A stretch of DNA of 64,000 bases, from assembly GCF_007830595.1 (NCBI RefSeq), contig NZ_VLLD01000002.1, one strand, 5' to 3'. Under the pieces are notes generated by a model that was not told the origin of the DNA, did not search any database, and saw only the letters and a program-made list of their open reading frames with translations. A program made the translations under genes and the position numbers. This document shows positions 40,621-48,627 of the stretch, piece by piece (position 1 is the stretch's first letter; each line of letters opens with the position of its first letter). Origin of the DNA: Treponema_B putidum. GTDB lineage: Bacteria; Spirochaetota; Spirochaetia; Treponematales; Treponemataceae.

Positions 40621-41860
40621 AAATAGGATGGACGGGGCTTTAATATGCTCGTTTTGCAATAAGCCGGAAAGTAAAGACAGGTTTATAGTGCCGGGACCTG
40701 CGGGGGTATGTATCTGCGACAGATGTGTTGATCTTTGTGAAAGTTACATAAAATCATATCGGACGGTACGCCCTGTAGAAAGATCCGGACCTATCCCTAC
40801 GCCTCAAGAACTAAAAGAGTATCTTGATGAATATGTAATCGGCCAAGAGCAAGCAAAGAGGGTATTATCTGTAGCCGTTTATAATCATTATAAACGAATA
40901 ATGAATCCTCCTTTAAAAGATGATATAGTTATAGAAAAATCAAATGTTCTTTTATTAGGCCCTACGGGATCGGGTAAGACTCTTTTAGCAAGAACCCTTG
41001 CACAAAAAATGGAGGTTCCCTTTGCCATAGCCGATGCAACGACTTTAACTGAAGCAGGATATGTAGGAGAGGATGTCGAAAATATCTTGCTTAAACTTAT
41101 TCAAAATGCAAACGGGGATATAAAAGAAGCCGAAAGAGGTATTATTTTTATTGATGAAATAGATAAAATTTCCAGAAAGAGCGAAAATGTTTCAATTACC
41201 CGTGACGTATCAGGTGAAGGAGTACAACAGGCCTTACTCAAAATAATTGAGGGTACTACGGCTTCCGTTCCTCCTCAGGGCGGCAGAAAGCATCCTAATC
41301 AGGATATGCTTAAAATAGATACAACAAATATACTCTTCATTTGCGGCGGAGCCTTTGTAGGATTGGATAAAATAGTAGAAGCCCGTATCTCTACAAAACC
41401 GATAGGTTTTGGTGCCGAAGTAAAAAAACTGAATGAAAAAAATCTTACCGAGTTGTATGATCAGGTTTCGCCCGATGATTTGGTAAAGTTCGGTCTTATC
41501 CCGGAATTGATAGGACGGATTCCTATAAAGGTAGCCTTAAATGAGCTTACAAAAGAAGATTTAACCCGTATCTTGATTGAACCTAAAAATGCTATAATAA
41601 AACAATTTCAGGCAACCTTTAGGCTTGATAATGTAGACTTACACTTTGAAGAAGATGCAATTACAGCTATAGCTCAGCAGGCGATAGACCAAAACACGGG
41701 AGCCAGGGGCTTGCGTTCAATTGTAGAAAAGCTTATGCTGGATGCAATGTTTGAAGCTCCTTCATTAAAGGGTAAAAAGGAACTTATTGTAAATAAAAAA
41801 ATGGTCGGAAGTACTACATTTAAACCTAAAATAAGATTGTTAGACGGAAAAACTGCATAA
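40613..41860 (+). CDS. clpX: ATP-dependent Clp protease ATP-binding subunit ClpX
   Basis: A 415-residue AAA+ unfoldase. The N-terminal four-cysteine zinc-binding domain (CSFCNKPES then CICDRC) recognises substrates; Walker A is GPTGSGKT, Walker B IIFIDEIDKI, and the IGF loop that docks to ClpP is visible (KPIGFGAEV region). It forms the ClpXP protease with the preceding gene, which it overlaps by 8 bases. A terminator follows. Confidence 0.97.
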   Translation: MARNRMDGALICSFCNKPESKDRFIVPGPAGVCICDRCVDLCESYIKSYRTVRPVERSGPIPTPQELKEYLDEYVIGQEQAKRVLSVAVYNHYKRIMNPPLKDDIVIEKSNVLLLGPTGSGKTLLARTLAQKMEVPFAIADATTLTEAGYVGEDVENILLKLIQNANGDIKEAERGIIFIDEIDKISRKSENVSITRDVSGEGVQQALLKIIEGTTASVPPQGGRKHPNQDMLKIDTTNILFICGGAFVGLDKIVEARISTKPIGFGAEVKKLNEKNLTELYDQVSPDDLVKFGLIPELIGRIPIKVALNELTKEDLTRILIEPKNAIIKQFQATFRLDNVDLHFEEDAITAIAQQAIDQNTGARGLRSIVEKLMLDAMFEAPSLKGKKELIVNKKMVGSTTFKPKIRLLDGKTA

Positions 41861-41885
41861 GTTTTAAAAATCCTAATTCAATAAA

Positions 41886-41966
41886 AAGGGCTGGCTTAGC
41901 ACAGAGAGCAAAACTTTAGCTTTTTAGAGCGGCTTTAGCGCTTTAAAGCGGCTTTAGGCAGCCTTT
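41886..41966 (+). terminator. Extended terminator after clpX
   Basis: GGGCTG near 41887 can pair with CAGCC near 41958, followed by TTTTTT. The interior holds a direct repeat of AGCGGCTTTAG and a stem AGCGC-type core, so the hairpin is unusually large. Confidence 0.55.
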
Positions 41967-41967
41967 T

Positions 41968-42330
41968 TTATGCATTTCCTTGAGCAACCACCACAAGAAA
42001 TGAAAAAATAACTGCTAAAATTATCGATAAAAAACATAAAAAAATATCGATTATAAATTTTAAAATATATTTCGTTTCTTTATAGCGGATTATAAAATAA
42101 GCTTTAAATACAATTGATGCAAATGTAAAAATTATAAGCAATACACAAAGATTCATTAATACGTTTAAAATCAAAAACAAGCTGGAATCCAAAAAATCTT
42201 GAGAACTGCTTAAAACATAAAAAAGAATAAAAATAAAAACAGAGGCACTCAAAAATCTTATCGAGCGGTCTAAAAAGCGAATAGTAAAACGTTTATATTG
42301 GGTATAAGGCTTTATATCTTTACTATCCAT
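41968..42330 (-). CDS. Small membrane protein, unknown
   Basis: A 120-residue protein starting MDSKDIKPYTQYKR with about three membrane segments (around residues 23-43, 54-77 and 92-115). No family is recognised and no Shine-Dalgarno sequence is clear. It lies beyond the terminator that ends the rplI operon; a longer frame starting at 42378 would run into that terminator and is not used. Confidence 0.55.
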   Translation of the reverse strand: MDSKDIKPYTQYKRFTIRFLDRSIRFLSASVFIFILFYVLSSSQDFLDSSLFLILNVLMNLCVLLIIFTFASIVFKAYFIIRYKETKYILKFIIDIFLCFLSIILAVIFSFLVVVAQGNA

Positions 42331-42346
42331 AAGTTTTAATTTGAAA

Positions 42347-42382
42347 TTTAAAGAAAATATGCGGATATTTATCCGCATATTT
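42347..42382 (-). terminator. Terminator of the rpsF-ssb-rpsR-rplI operon
   Basis: A perfect 13-bp inverted repeat, AAATATGCGGATA (42355-42367) with its complement (42370-42382). On the minus strand it is followed by TTTTCTTT. Confidence 0.75.
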
Positions 42383-42390
42383 ATAAACTG

Positions 42391-42999
42391 TTAGTTCTCC
42401 GATTCCGAAACTTGGCCTTCTTCCGAAATAGGGCTATCGGATACAGCGGGTTCTCCGGAAACTTCAGTTGAATCATCCTCAGCTGAAACTTCCTCTTCCC
42501 GGCGAGGCTTACGCCCTTTTCGATCTGAAACCTTAGCAGGTTTTTCTTCGGCAATTTGAGCTTCTACCGTAAAAGATATCTCTGCCGAGGTGTTTTCATA
42601 AAGCTTTATAAGGGCCTTATGCACACCTGTACTCTTAACGGTTTGGCCCGGAATTTCGATGCGCTTTCTTTCAATATCGAAATCAAGTTTTTGAAGCTCA
42701 TCAAAAAGAGTTTGGGTTGTAACGGCACCGTAGAGTTTTCCGTTAGGCCCCGCAGGCATAATAACCTTAATTGAAAGAGCTTCAAGTTTTTCTTTAAGCC
42801 CTGTTGCATCTTGGCGTTTTGCAGCCTTTTTAGCTTCAATTTCTTCTTTGCGTGATTCAAAATGAGCCAGAGTAAACTCATTACAAGGAACAGCTAAGTT
42901 TCTTGGGAAAAGATAGTTTCTGGCATAGCCCTTAGCTACGTTTTTAATATCTCCTTCTTCTCCAAGATATTTAACATCTTCATTTAAAATTACTTTCAT
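42391..42999 (-). CDS. rplI: Ribosomal protein L9 with extended acidic tail
   Basis: A 202-residue L9. The N-terminal domain MKVILNEDVKYLGEEGDIKN and GYARNYLFPRNLA is diagnostic, followed by the long helix and the C-terminal domain (FTVEAQIAEEKP). Typical L9 is about 150 residues; here about 50 extra residues form a Glu/Ser/Pro-rich disordered tail (REEEVSAEDDSTEVSGEPAV). Start is ATG at 42999; an upstream frame extension from 43059 is not needed. Last gene of the rpsF operon. Confidence 0.95.
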   Translation of the reverse strand: MKVILNEDVKYLGEEGDIKNVAKGYARNYLFPRNLAVPCNEFTLAHFESRKEEIEAKKAAKRQDATGLKEKLEALSIKVIMPAGPNGKLYGAVTTQTLFDELQKLDFDIERKRIEIPGQTVKSTGVHKALIKLYENTSAEISFTVEAQIAEEKPAKVSDRKGRKPRREEEVSAEDDSTEVSGEPAVSDSPISEEGQVSESEN

Positions 43000-43067
43000 A
43001 TACAAGCTCCTAAAAAAATATCCGCCCAATTCCGGGAGTCGGAAAGGGCTTTTTAACATAGGCTAAT

Positions 43068-43126
43068 TTTTAATGTAAGCAATCGCTCTAAAGCAATAAA
43101 GTTTTAGACAGCTGCTTACATTAAAA
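43068..43126. promoter_or_regulatory. Long hairpin between rpsR and rplI
   Basis: TTTTAATGTAAGCA (43068-43081) and TGCTTACATTAAAA (43113-43126) are perfect 14-bp inverted repeats with an inner TCTAAA/TTTAGA stem. No T-run follows on the transcribed strand, so it is more likely an RNA processing or attenuation site than a terminator. Confidence 0.6.
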
Positions 43127-43128
43127 TT

Positions 43129-43428
43129 CTATTCGTTCATAACAAAAGGAAGCAAGGCAACAGCTCTTGCACGCTTAATTTCAACGGCAAGTTTTCGCTG
43201 GTGTTTTGCACAAGTTCCGGTAATCCTTCTGGGAAGAATCTTACCTCTCTCGGTTATAAAGCGGCGTAAGGCATCCGGTTCTTTATAATCGATCTTTAAC
43301 TTTTGCGTACAAAAACGGCAAACTTTTTTTCGGTAAAAAGCCCTGCCTTTTCTTTTGTCTTCGCCTTCGCGAATATTATCCTGCATGTTAACTTCCATGT
43401 CTACATCATTCATTGTTTCATCCGACAT
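43129..43428 (-). CDS. rpsR: Ribosomal protein S18
   Basis: A 99-residue S18. The core RKKVCRFCTQKLKIDYKEPD, RRFITERGKILPRRITGTCA and KHQRKLAVEIKRARAVALLP is diagnostic. The CxxC and C-x2-H residues could bind zinc. An acidic N-terminal extension of about 25 residues (MSDETMNDVDMEVNMQDNI) precedes the core. Third gene of rpsF-ssb-rpsR-rplI. Confidence 0.96.
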   Translation of the reverse strand: MSDETMNDVDMEVNMQDNIREGEDKRKGRAFYRKKVCRFCTQKLKIDYKEPDALRRFITERGKILPRRITGTCAKHQRKLAVEIKRARAVALLPFVMNE

Positions 43429-43438
43429 TTAAATCTCC

Positions 43439-43945
43439 TTAAAATGGAATATTATCCAAATCTGAATTTCCCATATCCGGCTGATAATCGTCATAGGAAG
43501 GTTCTTGTCTTTTTTGATAAGCAGAAGGCCTCTGACTTCCATCATTATACGGATTATTTCCGCTGCCCTGATATGATCCCTGGCGCTGAGGTGCGGACTG
43601 CGATTGTCCGCTCTGACCTGCCGAGCCTCCGACAAGCTGAATATTGTTAGCTACAATTTCCACCTTGCTTCTGGTTTGCCCGTCTTGCTCCCAACGGTTT
43701 TGTCTAAGTTCACCGTCAATAGCAACTTGTTTACCTTTTACAAGATACTGATTTAGGGCTTCACCCTGCCGGCCCCAAAGAACCACGTCAAAAAAACTTG
43801 CTTCTTCGCTCCAGTCATCGCCTGTTTTCCGTCTTCTATTGACCGCTACGGCAAAATTACAAACCGCAATACCGGAAGACGTATATTTAAGCTCAGCATC
43901 TCGAGTCAAGCGGCCAACCAATACTACATGATTTATATCTGCCAT
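43439..43945 (-). CDS. ssb: Single-stranded DNA-binding protein
   Basis: A 168-residue SSB: OB-fold start MADINHVVLVGRLTRDAELK, YTSSGIAVCNFAVAVNRR, then a Gln/Ser/Gly-rich linker and the conserved acidic tip DLDNIPF, which recruits repair and replication partners. It protects single-stranded DNA. It lies between rpsF and rpsR, the usual bacterial order. Confidence 0.97.
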   Translation of the reverse strand: MADINHVVLVGRLTRDAELKYTSSGIAVCNFAVAVNRRRKTGDDWSEEASFFDVVLWGRQGEALNQYLVKGKQVAIDGELRQNRWEQDGQTRSKVEIVANNIQLVGGSAGQSGQSQSAPQRQGSYQGSGNNPYNDGSQRPSAYQKRQEPSYDDYQPDMGNSDLDNIPF

Positions 43946-43957
43946 AAAGTCTCCTTT

Positions 43958-44239
43958 TTAGTCCTCTAAACGAACAAAAAGATATGTCAACATCTGAGTA
44001 ATCAGCTTAAAACGCTTGTCCAATTCAATCATCTTTGCAGGATCTGCTTCGATGTTGAAAAGCACATAACGTCCCTTTGTCTTCTTTTTGATTTCATAAG
44101 CTAAATCCCGATCGCCGAAAGGCTCTTCAGACTTGATCTGAACACCGAAATCCGCCAGAATTGAATGTAGAGCATCTATTCCCGGTTTATAAAGATCTTC
44201 TTCAACCGGAAAAACCGTCATAAGTTCATAGTTTCTCAT
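43958..44239 (-). CDS. rpsF: Ribosomal protein S6
   Basis: A 93-residue S6: MRNYELMTVFPVEEDL start and FGDRDLAYEIKKKTKGRYVL core. S6 binds S18 in the small subunit. The start is ATG at 44239, with AGGAGGG four bases upstream; the six-residue upstream extension runs through that site. First gene of the operon. Its leader (44240-44297) contains a short hairpin and could hold an S6:S18 autoregulatory motif, which I could not confirm. Confidence 0.95.
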   Translation of the reverse strand: MRNYELMTVFPVEEDLYKPGIDALHSILADFGVQIKSEEPFGDRDLAYEIKKKTKGRYVLFNIEADPAKMIELDKRFKLITQMLTYLFVRLED

Positions 44240-44297
44240 GTTCCCTCCTATGGACACATTTCTGAGGCCCGCATTTTCTGCGAGCCGGAGTTTTTAT

Positions 44298-44326
44298 AGA
44301 ATAGCAAAAAATACTATCTTAGTCAA
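44298..44326 (-). promoter_or_regulatory. Promoter of the rpsF operon
   Basis: On the minus strand: -35 TTGACT (44326-44321), 17-base spacer, -10 TATTCT (44303-44298), about 60 bases before the rpsF start. Confidence 0.7.
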
Positions 44327-44332
44327 TACCAG

Positions 44333-44353
44333 GGTTTTAGCCCGGCTAAAACC
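44333..44353. terminator. Inverted repeat at the end of the V-ATPase operon
   Basis: GGTTTTAGCC (44333-44342), one base, GGCTAAAACC (44344-44353) form a perfect 10-bp inverted repeat downstream of the K subunit gene. There is no T-run, so termination by this hairpin is only possible. Confidence 0.4.
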
Positions 44354-44408
44354 GTGCATAAAACCGGTTAAGCCTAGCATTTCATCATGCCGGCATAGTG
44401 TGCAAGCT

Positions 44409-44831
44409 TTAGCACTTCATCATGCCGAAAACCATTACGAAAAGAGCAACGGTTTCGCAAAGACCTACTATGGTAATGTACTGTACAAAGCCTTTTCCAG
44501 TTTCAGCCATGGCATCTGAACCTGAAGCTGAAGCCTTACCTTGAGCAATAGCAGATGCTGCAATAGAAACACCGCAAACAAGGCCTAAGCCCAATAAAAA
44601 CCAATCGCTCTGAGATGAGGTGAGCATCCTATTCATAAGCAAGAAACCGTAGAGAGTCTGCGTAAGAGGAGCACCTGCAAAAGCAACCAAACTAAAGGGA
44701 GCGGGCTTGTTATTTAAATAACATCGTTTCCATGCACCTATTGTTGACTGACCTGCAATGGCAAGACCGATTGCAGAACCGATAGCTGAAATACCCAACG
44801 CAGCAGCAGCACCAAAAAAACCAAAAGTCAT
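44409..44831 (-). CDS. ntpK: V-type ATPase subunit K (membrane ring)
   Basis: A 140-residue proteolipid with four membrane helices, a fused double hairpin. The ion-carrying carboxylate is Glu126 (GLCETVALF); the first hairpin has none. T57-Q58 (PLTQTLYG), Q97 (IAQGKAS) and E126 match the sodium ligands known in the Enterococcus hirae K ring, so sodium coupling is plausible. It is the last gene of the V-ATPase operon. Confidence 0.93.
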   Translation of the reverse strand: MTFGFFGAAAALGISAIGSAIGLAIAGQSTIGAWKRCYLNNKPAPFSLVAFAGAPLTQTLYGFLLMNRMLTSSQSDWFLLGLGLVCGVSIAASAIAQGKASASGSDAMAETGKGFVQYITIVGLCETVALFVMVFGMMKC

Positions 44832-44846
44832 ATCCTTCCTCCAAAT

Positions 44847-46709
44847 TTATTCATTAAAGGGTTCATATTTAAAGCCCGACCAAGTCAAGCCTACATGATT
44901 AGAGAATTCCAAGGTATTCAACCGAACACCGTGGACTATAACGGAAAGCACGTTCATAATATAGTTAAGGCCGTGTCCGAACAATAAAAGTAAAACACCT
45001 GCAAAGATTATTATGCCTCCTAATGCAGGGCCTGCCATCTCATTTACGGTTGCACTTATAGCGCCTCCTGCAAGACCTACAGCCCAAAGTCTTATGTAGC
45101 TCATAATATCTGCAAATACGTTTACTACGCCCAAAAACATATTTATTATATTCTTTAAACTTTCAACAATGGCCTGTCCTATTCCTGTAGAATAGTTTGC
45201 AAAAATAAAGTTTAAGGCAAAACCCAGCCCTATGGCAAGCAATATTGTATTATTGATTGCATACTTTTGCGAATCTACAACAAGATTTAAAACAACAAAA
45301 TACATTCCGCCAAGCATCGAAATTGAGCCCAGATCGGCAAGGAATTTAGGGGATTTGATATTCCTAAATAAGCTCACGAGATGGGCTATCATCAGCTGGG
45401 TCAAGCCTAGTGTAAAACAGAGCAGAATCTGGTTTTGATTGCGTATATCCTCAGGCGTAAAGTTTGCAATCGCAGGAACAGCTAAGTTTTTAAGAAAAGA
45501 CGGTAAAATTCCGGTAGGCATACCGAACCAGTTACAAACCAGAGTACCCCAGATAACGGTCATTAAACCTAAATAACCGAACATATAAAAGGCTGTAGGC
45601 ACTTTTTGTTTTTTTGCTTTTGCTTTTAAGATCAAAACAATTGAAATTAAGAACAAAACCGCACCGTAGCCCGCATCTCCAAAAATCATTGCAAAGAAAA
45701 TTCCAAAAAAGATCAAAAACCAAAGAGATATATCAGGCTCCGTATAACCGGGAACAGTCCCTAAAAAGTCGATTAGCGGAGAAATAAGATTTACAAGTTT
45801 ATTACGCTTTATCTTTGTCGGAACAGGGTCATCTTCTTCGGGAGTTTGAGAAATATAGGCCCAAGATTTTTCCCTTACGAGGGAAGAAAGCTTTGACTCA
45901 TCTTCGCATGGAATATAACCTGTGAGCCAAACCAATTGAACCCTCTCATCATCATCTTGATTTCCGAAATCTATTGTCTGCATACCATCATGCACAATCT
46001 CAAATTGAAGTTTTTTGCTTACAATCTCATCCAAGACATGGAGAGAGTTTAAGTAGGCAGACATCTTCGTCATTTCTTTCTTATAAGAAGAAATCTTAGC
46101 CGTTAAACTCTTAAGTTTTTCTTTTAAGGCCTTAACGGAAGTTTCAGGCAATTTTAAAGGAATAATATCCTGAGGCAAGTCAACCGGAAGAGCATTTGTT
46201 TCACTCCAGATTAAAAACCTTACCCCCGTTTTCCCCTTCCCCAGTAAAATAGTTTTAATATCTTCGGAAAGGGAAGAATAAGTTTTTACTGAGGTAGTTG
46301 CAGGAAAAAGATAGATACCTTTTTCTTCCAAAAAATTAAAATCGGCAGTATTTATTTCTCCCCACTCGGCATAAGATGCTATATCACCTGAAAGCCTTGC
46401 AGATTCTTCCATGTTACTCTTATAAGAAGCAGTCAAGGACAAAACGGAATCTACAAAGGTAAGAGTATCTTCTTCGCTTAAAAGAGAGGGAGGCGTTATT
46501 CCTTTTTTCTCTTTTTTGGGAAGATATTCCGTTAAAAGGCTTATAGCAAGAGTTATGTCGTTTTTCTCGGATCGTAGCTCGTTTATCAAGGTACCGTTTG
46601 CAGGACGGTCTTCAATATGTAAAAGCCCTAATTTTCTTAAATCTTTTAAGGCATGACGCTGCTCTTTTTTTAAAACTAAAAGAGTTACTTTTTTCATCGG
46701 TACAATCAT
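44847..46709 (-). CDS. ntpI: V-type ATPase subunit I (membrane stator)
   Basis: A 620-residue subunit. The N-terminal half (to about residue 320) is cytoplasmic and helical (MIVPMKKVTLLVLKKEQRHAL start); the C-terminal half has about seven membrane segments, including YIRLWAVGLAGGAISATVNE, with the conserved arginine that faces the rotor ring. It anchors the peripheral stalks and forms the ion path. Its start overlaps the D subunit stop (ATGA). Confidence 0.93.
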   Translation of the reverse strand: MIVPMKKVTLLVLKKEQRHALKDLRKLGLLHIEDRPANGTLINELRSEKNDITLAISLLTEYLPKKEKKGITPPSLLSEEDTLTFVDSVLSLTASYKSNMEESARLSGDIASYAEWGEINTADFNFLEEKGIYLFPATTSVKTYSSLSEDIKTILLGKGKTGVRFLIWSETNALPVDLPQDIIPLKLPETSVKALKEKLKSLTAKISSYKKEMTKMSAYLNSLHVLDEIVSKKLQFEIVHDGMQTIDFGNQDDDERVQLVWLTGYIPCEDESKLSSLVREKSWAYISQTPEEDDPVPTKIKRNKLVNLISPLIDFLGTVPGYTEPDISLWFLIFFGIFFAMIFGDAGYGAVLFLISIVLILKAKAKKQKVPTAFYMFGYLGLMTVIWGTLVCNWFGMPTGILPSFLKNLAVPAIANFTPEDIRNQNQILLCFTLGLTQLMIAHLVSLFRNIKSPKFLADLGSISMLGGMYFVVLNLVVDSQKYAINNTILLAIGLGFALNFIFANYSTGIGQAIVESLKNIINMFLGVVNVFADIMSYIRLWAVGLAGGAISATVNEMAGPALGGIIIFAGVLLLLFGHGLNYIMNVLSVIVHGVRLNTLEFSNHVGLTWSGFKYEPFNE

Positions 46710-47320
46710 AGAGCTTCATCCTTATGGTGAACCTTTTCAAGGTTCTTCTTTGAAATTTTACCGCGAACAACAGCTGCAACCTGTTGGTCTCCCAAATAAA
46801 CCGTAATCTTCTTTATGTTTGCTCTAGTTGCGGGTATCTTAACCTTTTCAAACAGGTTTACGCGCTGGGTAGTAGTTCTAAGCTCCGAATTCAATAGGCG
46901 GACTTGTTCATCAAGCACCTTTGCCTCAAGGTCTAAGCTCAAAACTTCCTGCAATTTTTCGGCAGCCGTATCAACCCAAAGAGGAGTCTTATAAAGATCA
47001 TATTTAGAGCGTTCAAATTCCGCACCGGAAAAAACAGGGATACTTACTCCGGCAATATTTCCGGTTGAAGTTAAAAGCTCTTTTATCTTAACCATCGAGG
47101 GTTTAAAAACATTTTGCTCACCGAATACCGCTACCCAGTCTTCGAATTCCTTATTAAGAGCATCTCTGTGAAGCCTTACTTCTTTAGCTCTGGACTCGAT
47201 AGTGCGGATTTCGGTTTGAAGCTGCTGTTTTTTAAGCTGAAGAGTCGGCAAGTATCTTCTGTACATTTTTAAAGATTCTTTTTGATTCTTAAGCTCATTT
47301 TTTGTCAGTTTTATTGCCAT
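46706..47320 (-). CDS. ntpD: V-type ATPase subunit D (central rotor shaft)
   Basis: A 204-residue, coiled-coil protein (TKNELKNQKESLKMYRRYLP start, RRVNLFEKVKIP-like C-terminal coil seen as TQRVNLFEKVKIPATRANIKKI). This is the rotor axle that turns within the A3B3 head. Overlaps the I subunit start by four bases and lies 10 bp after B. Confidence 0.92.
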   Translation of the reverse strand: MAIKLTKNELKNQKESLKMYRRYLPTLQLKKQQLQTEIRTIESRAKEVRLHRDALNKEFEDWVAVFGEQNVFKPSMVKIKELLTSTGNIAGVSIPVFSGAEFERSKYDLYKTPLWVDTAAEKLQEVLSLDLEAKVLDEQVRLLNSELRTTTQRVNLFEKVKIPATRANIKKITVYLGDQQVAAVVRGKISKKNLEKVHHKDEAL

Positions 47321-47330
47321 AGCCTACCCT

Positions 47331-48626
47331 TTAGTTTGCCGGCCAGTACTTATTTACCAAGTCGGATTTAATACCGGTTTCTTCACGGGTAAAACATTCG
47401 GCAAGAATTTTCCAGCCTAGGCTGAGAGCATCTTCAAGCGGAATGTTTACCGACAGGTCCATCATTCCGGATTCGAATCTTGCACCGTATTTTAAGAGTT
47501 TTTCGTCCCATTCGCTCATCATAAAGCCCATGGACTTTTTTTCCAAGGTGTCCTTATACGAAGCGTAGAGCTTAATCATATTATCCATCAAGGCTCGGTG
47601 GTCATCTCTTGTTTTACCGTTTACGTTTTGCTTTAATCGTGAAAGGCTTCCAAAAGGCTCAATTCGTCCGTTTTTAAGATAGAACTGACCTTCAGTAATA
47701 TAACCGGTGTTATCGGGAACCGGATGCGTTACGTCATCTCCGGGCATTGTCGTAACGGCCAATACCGTAACGGAACCTGCGTCGGCAAAGTCTACAGCCT
47801 TTTCATAGCGGGCTGCAAGCTGACTGTAAAGGTCTCCGGGATAACCTCGGTTTGAAGGAACTTGTTCTTGAATAATAGCTATTTCTTTCATTGCATCTGC
47901 AAAGTTTGTCATATCCGTTAAAAGAACCAATACGTCTTTACCTGCAATGGCGAATTTTTCCGCAACTGCAAGACACATATCCGGAATCATAAGGCATTCA
48001 ACTGTCGGGTCGGCTGCCGTATGAACGAACATGGCTGTTCGGCTCAAAGCACCGGCTTCTTCAAGGGTGTCCTTAAAATAGAGGTAGTCATCATATTTTA
48101 AGCCCATTCCGCCCAAGATAATTACATCAACCTCGGCCTGCATGGCTATTCGGGCTAAAAGCTCGTTATAAGGTTCACCTGAACTTGAAAATATGGGCAG
48201 CTTTTGAGAAACAACCAGGGTATTAAATACGTCGATCATCGGAATACCGGTTCTGATCATTCTGTTTGCAAGAATACGCTTCGAGGGGTTTACCGAAGGT
48301 CCGCCTATAGGAATCATGTTATCCTTTAAGGCAGGGCCTGAATCACGAGGTTCGCCCGAACCGTTAAAAATGCGGCCGAGCAAGTCTTCGGAATAGCTTA
48401 CCTGCATTTCCTTGCCTAAAAAGCGCACCTCATCCCCGGTTGAAACACCTCGGCCGCCTGCAAAAACTTGCAAGGAAACCAAGTCTCCGTCAAGTTTATT
48501 AACTTCTGCAAGGGAAGCTCCAAAACGGGTTTGAACCTCAGCCAATTCTCCGTATGATACACCGTCGGCTTTAACCGTAATAACCGAACCGTTTATCGAT
48601 TCTATTTTACTATATACCTTTTTCAT
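47331..48626 (-). CDS. ntpB: V-type ATPase subunit B (non-catalytic)
   Basis: A 431-residue subunit with the features of non-catalytic B: SEDLLGRIFNGSGEPRD, PMIDVFNTLVVSQKLPIFSS where catalytic subunits have a P-loop, and LVLLTDMTNFADAMKEI. It alternates with A in the head. The start follows the A gene after one base. Confidence 0.95.
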   Translation of the reverse strand: MKKVYSKIESINGSVITVKADGVSYGELAEVQTRFGASLAEVNKLDGDLVSLQVFAGGRGVSTGDEVRFLGKEMQVSYSEDLLGRIFNGSGEPRDSGPALKDNMIPIGGPSVNPSKRILANRMIRTGIPMIDVFNTLVVSQKLPIFSSSGEPYNELLARIAMQAEVDVIILGGMGLKYDDYLYFKDTLEEAGALSRTAMFVHTAADPTVECLMIPDMCLAVAEKFAIAGKDVLVLLTDMTNFADAMKEIAIIQEQVPSNRGYPGDLYSQLAARYEKAVDFADAGSVTVLAVTTMPGDDVTHPVPDNTGYITEGQFYLKNGRIEPFGSLSRLKQNVNGKTRDDHRALMDNMIKLYASYKDTLEKKSMGFMMSEWDEKLLKYGARFESGMMDLSVNIPLEDALSLGWKILAECFTREETGIKSDLVNKYWPAN

Positions 48627-48627
48627 C

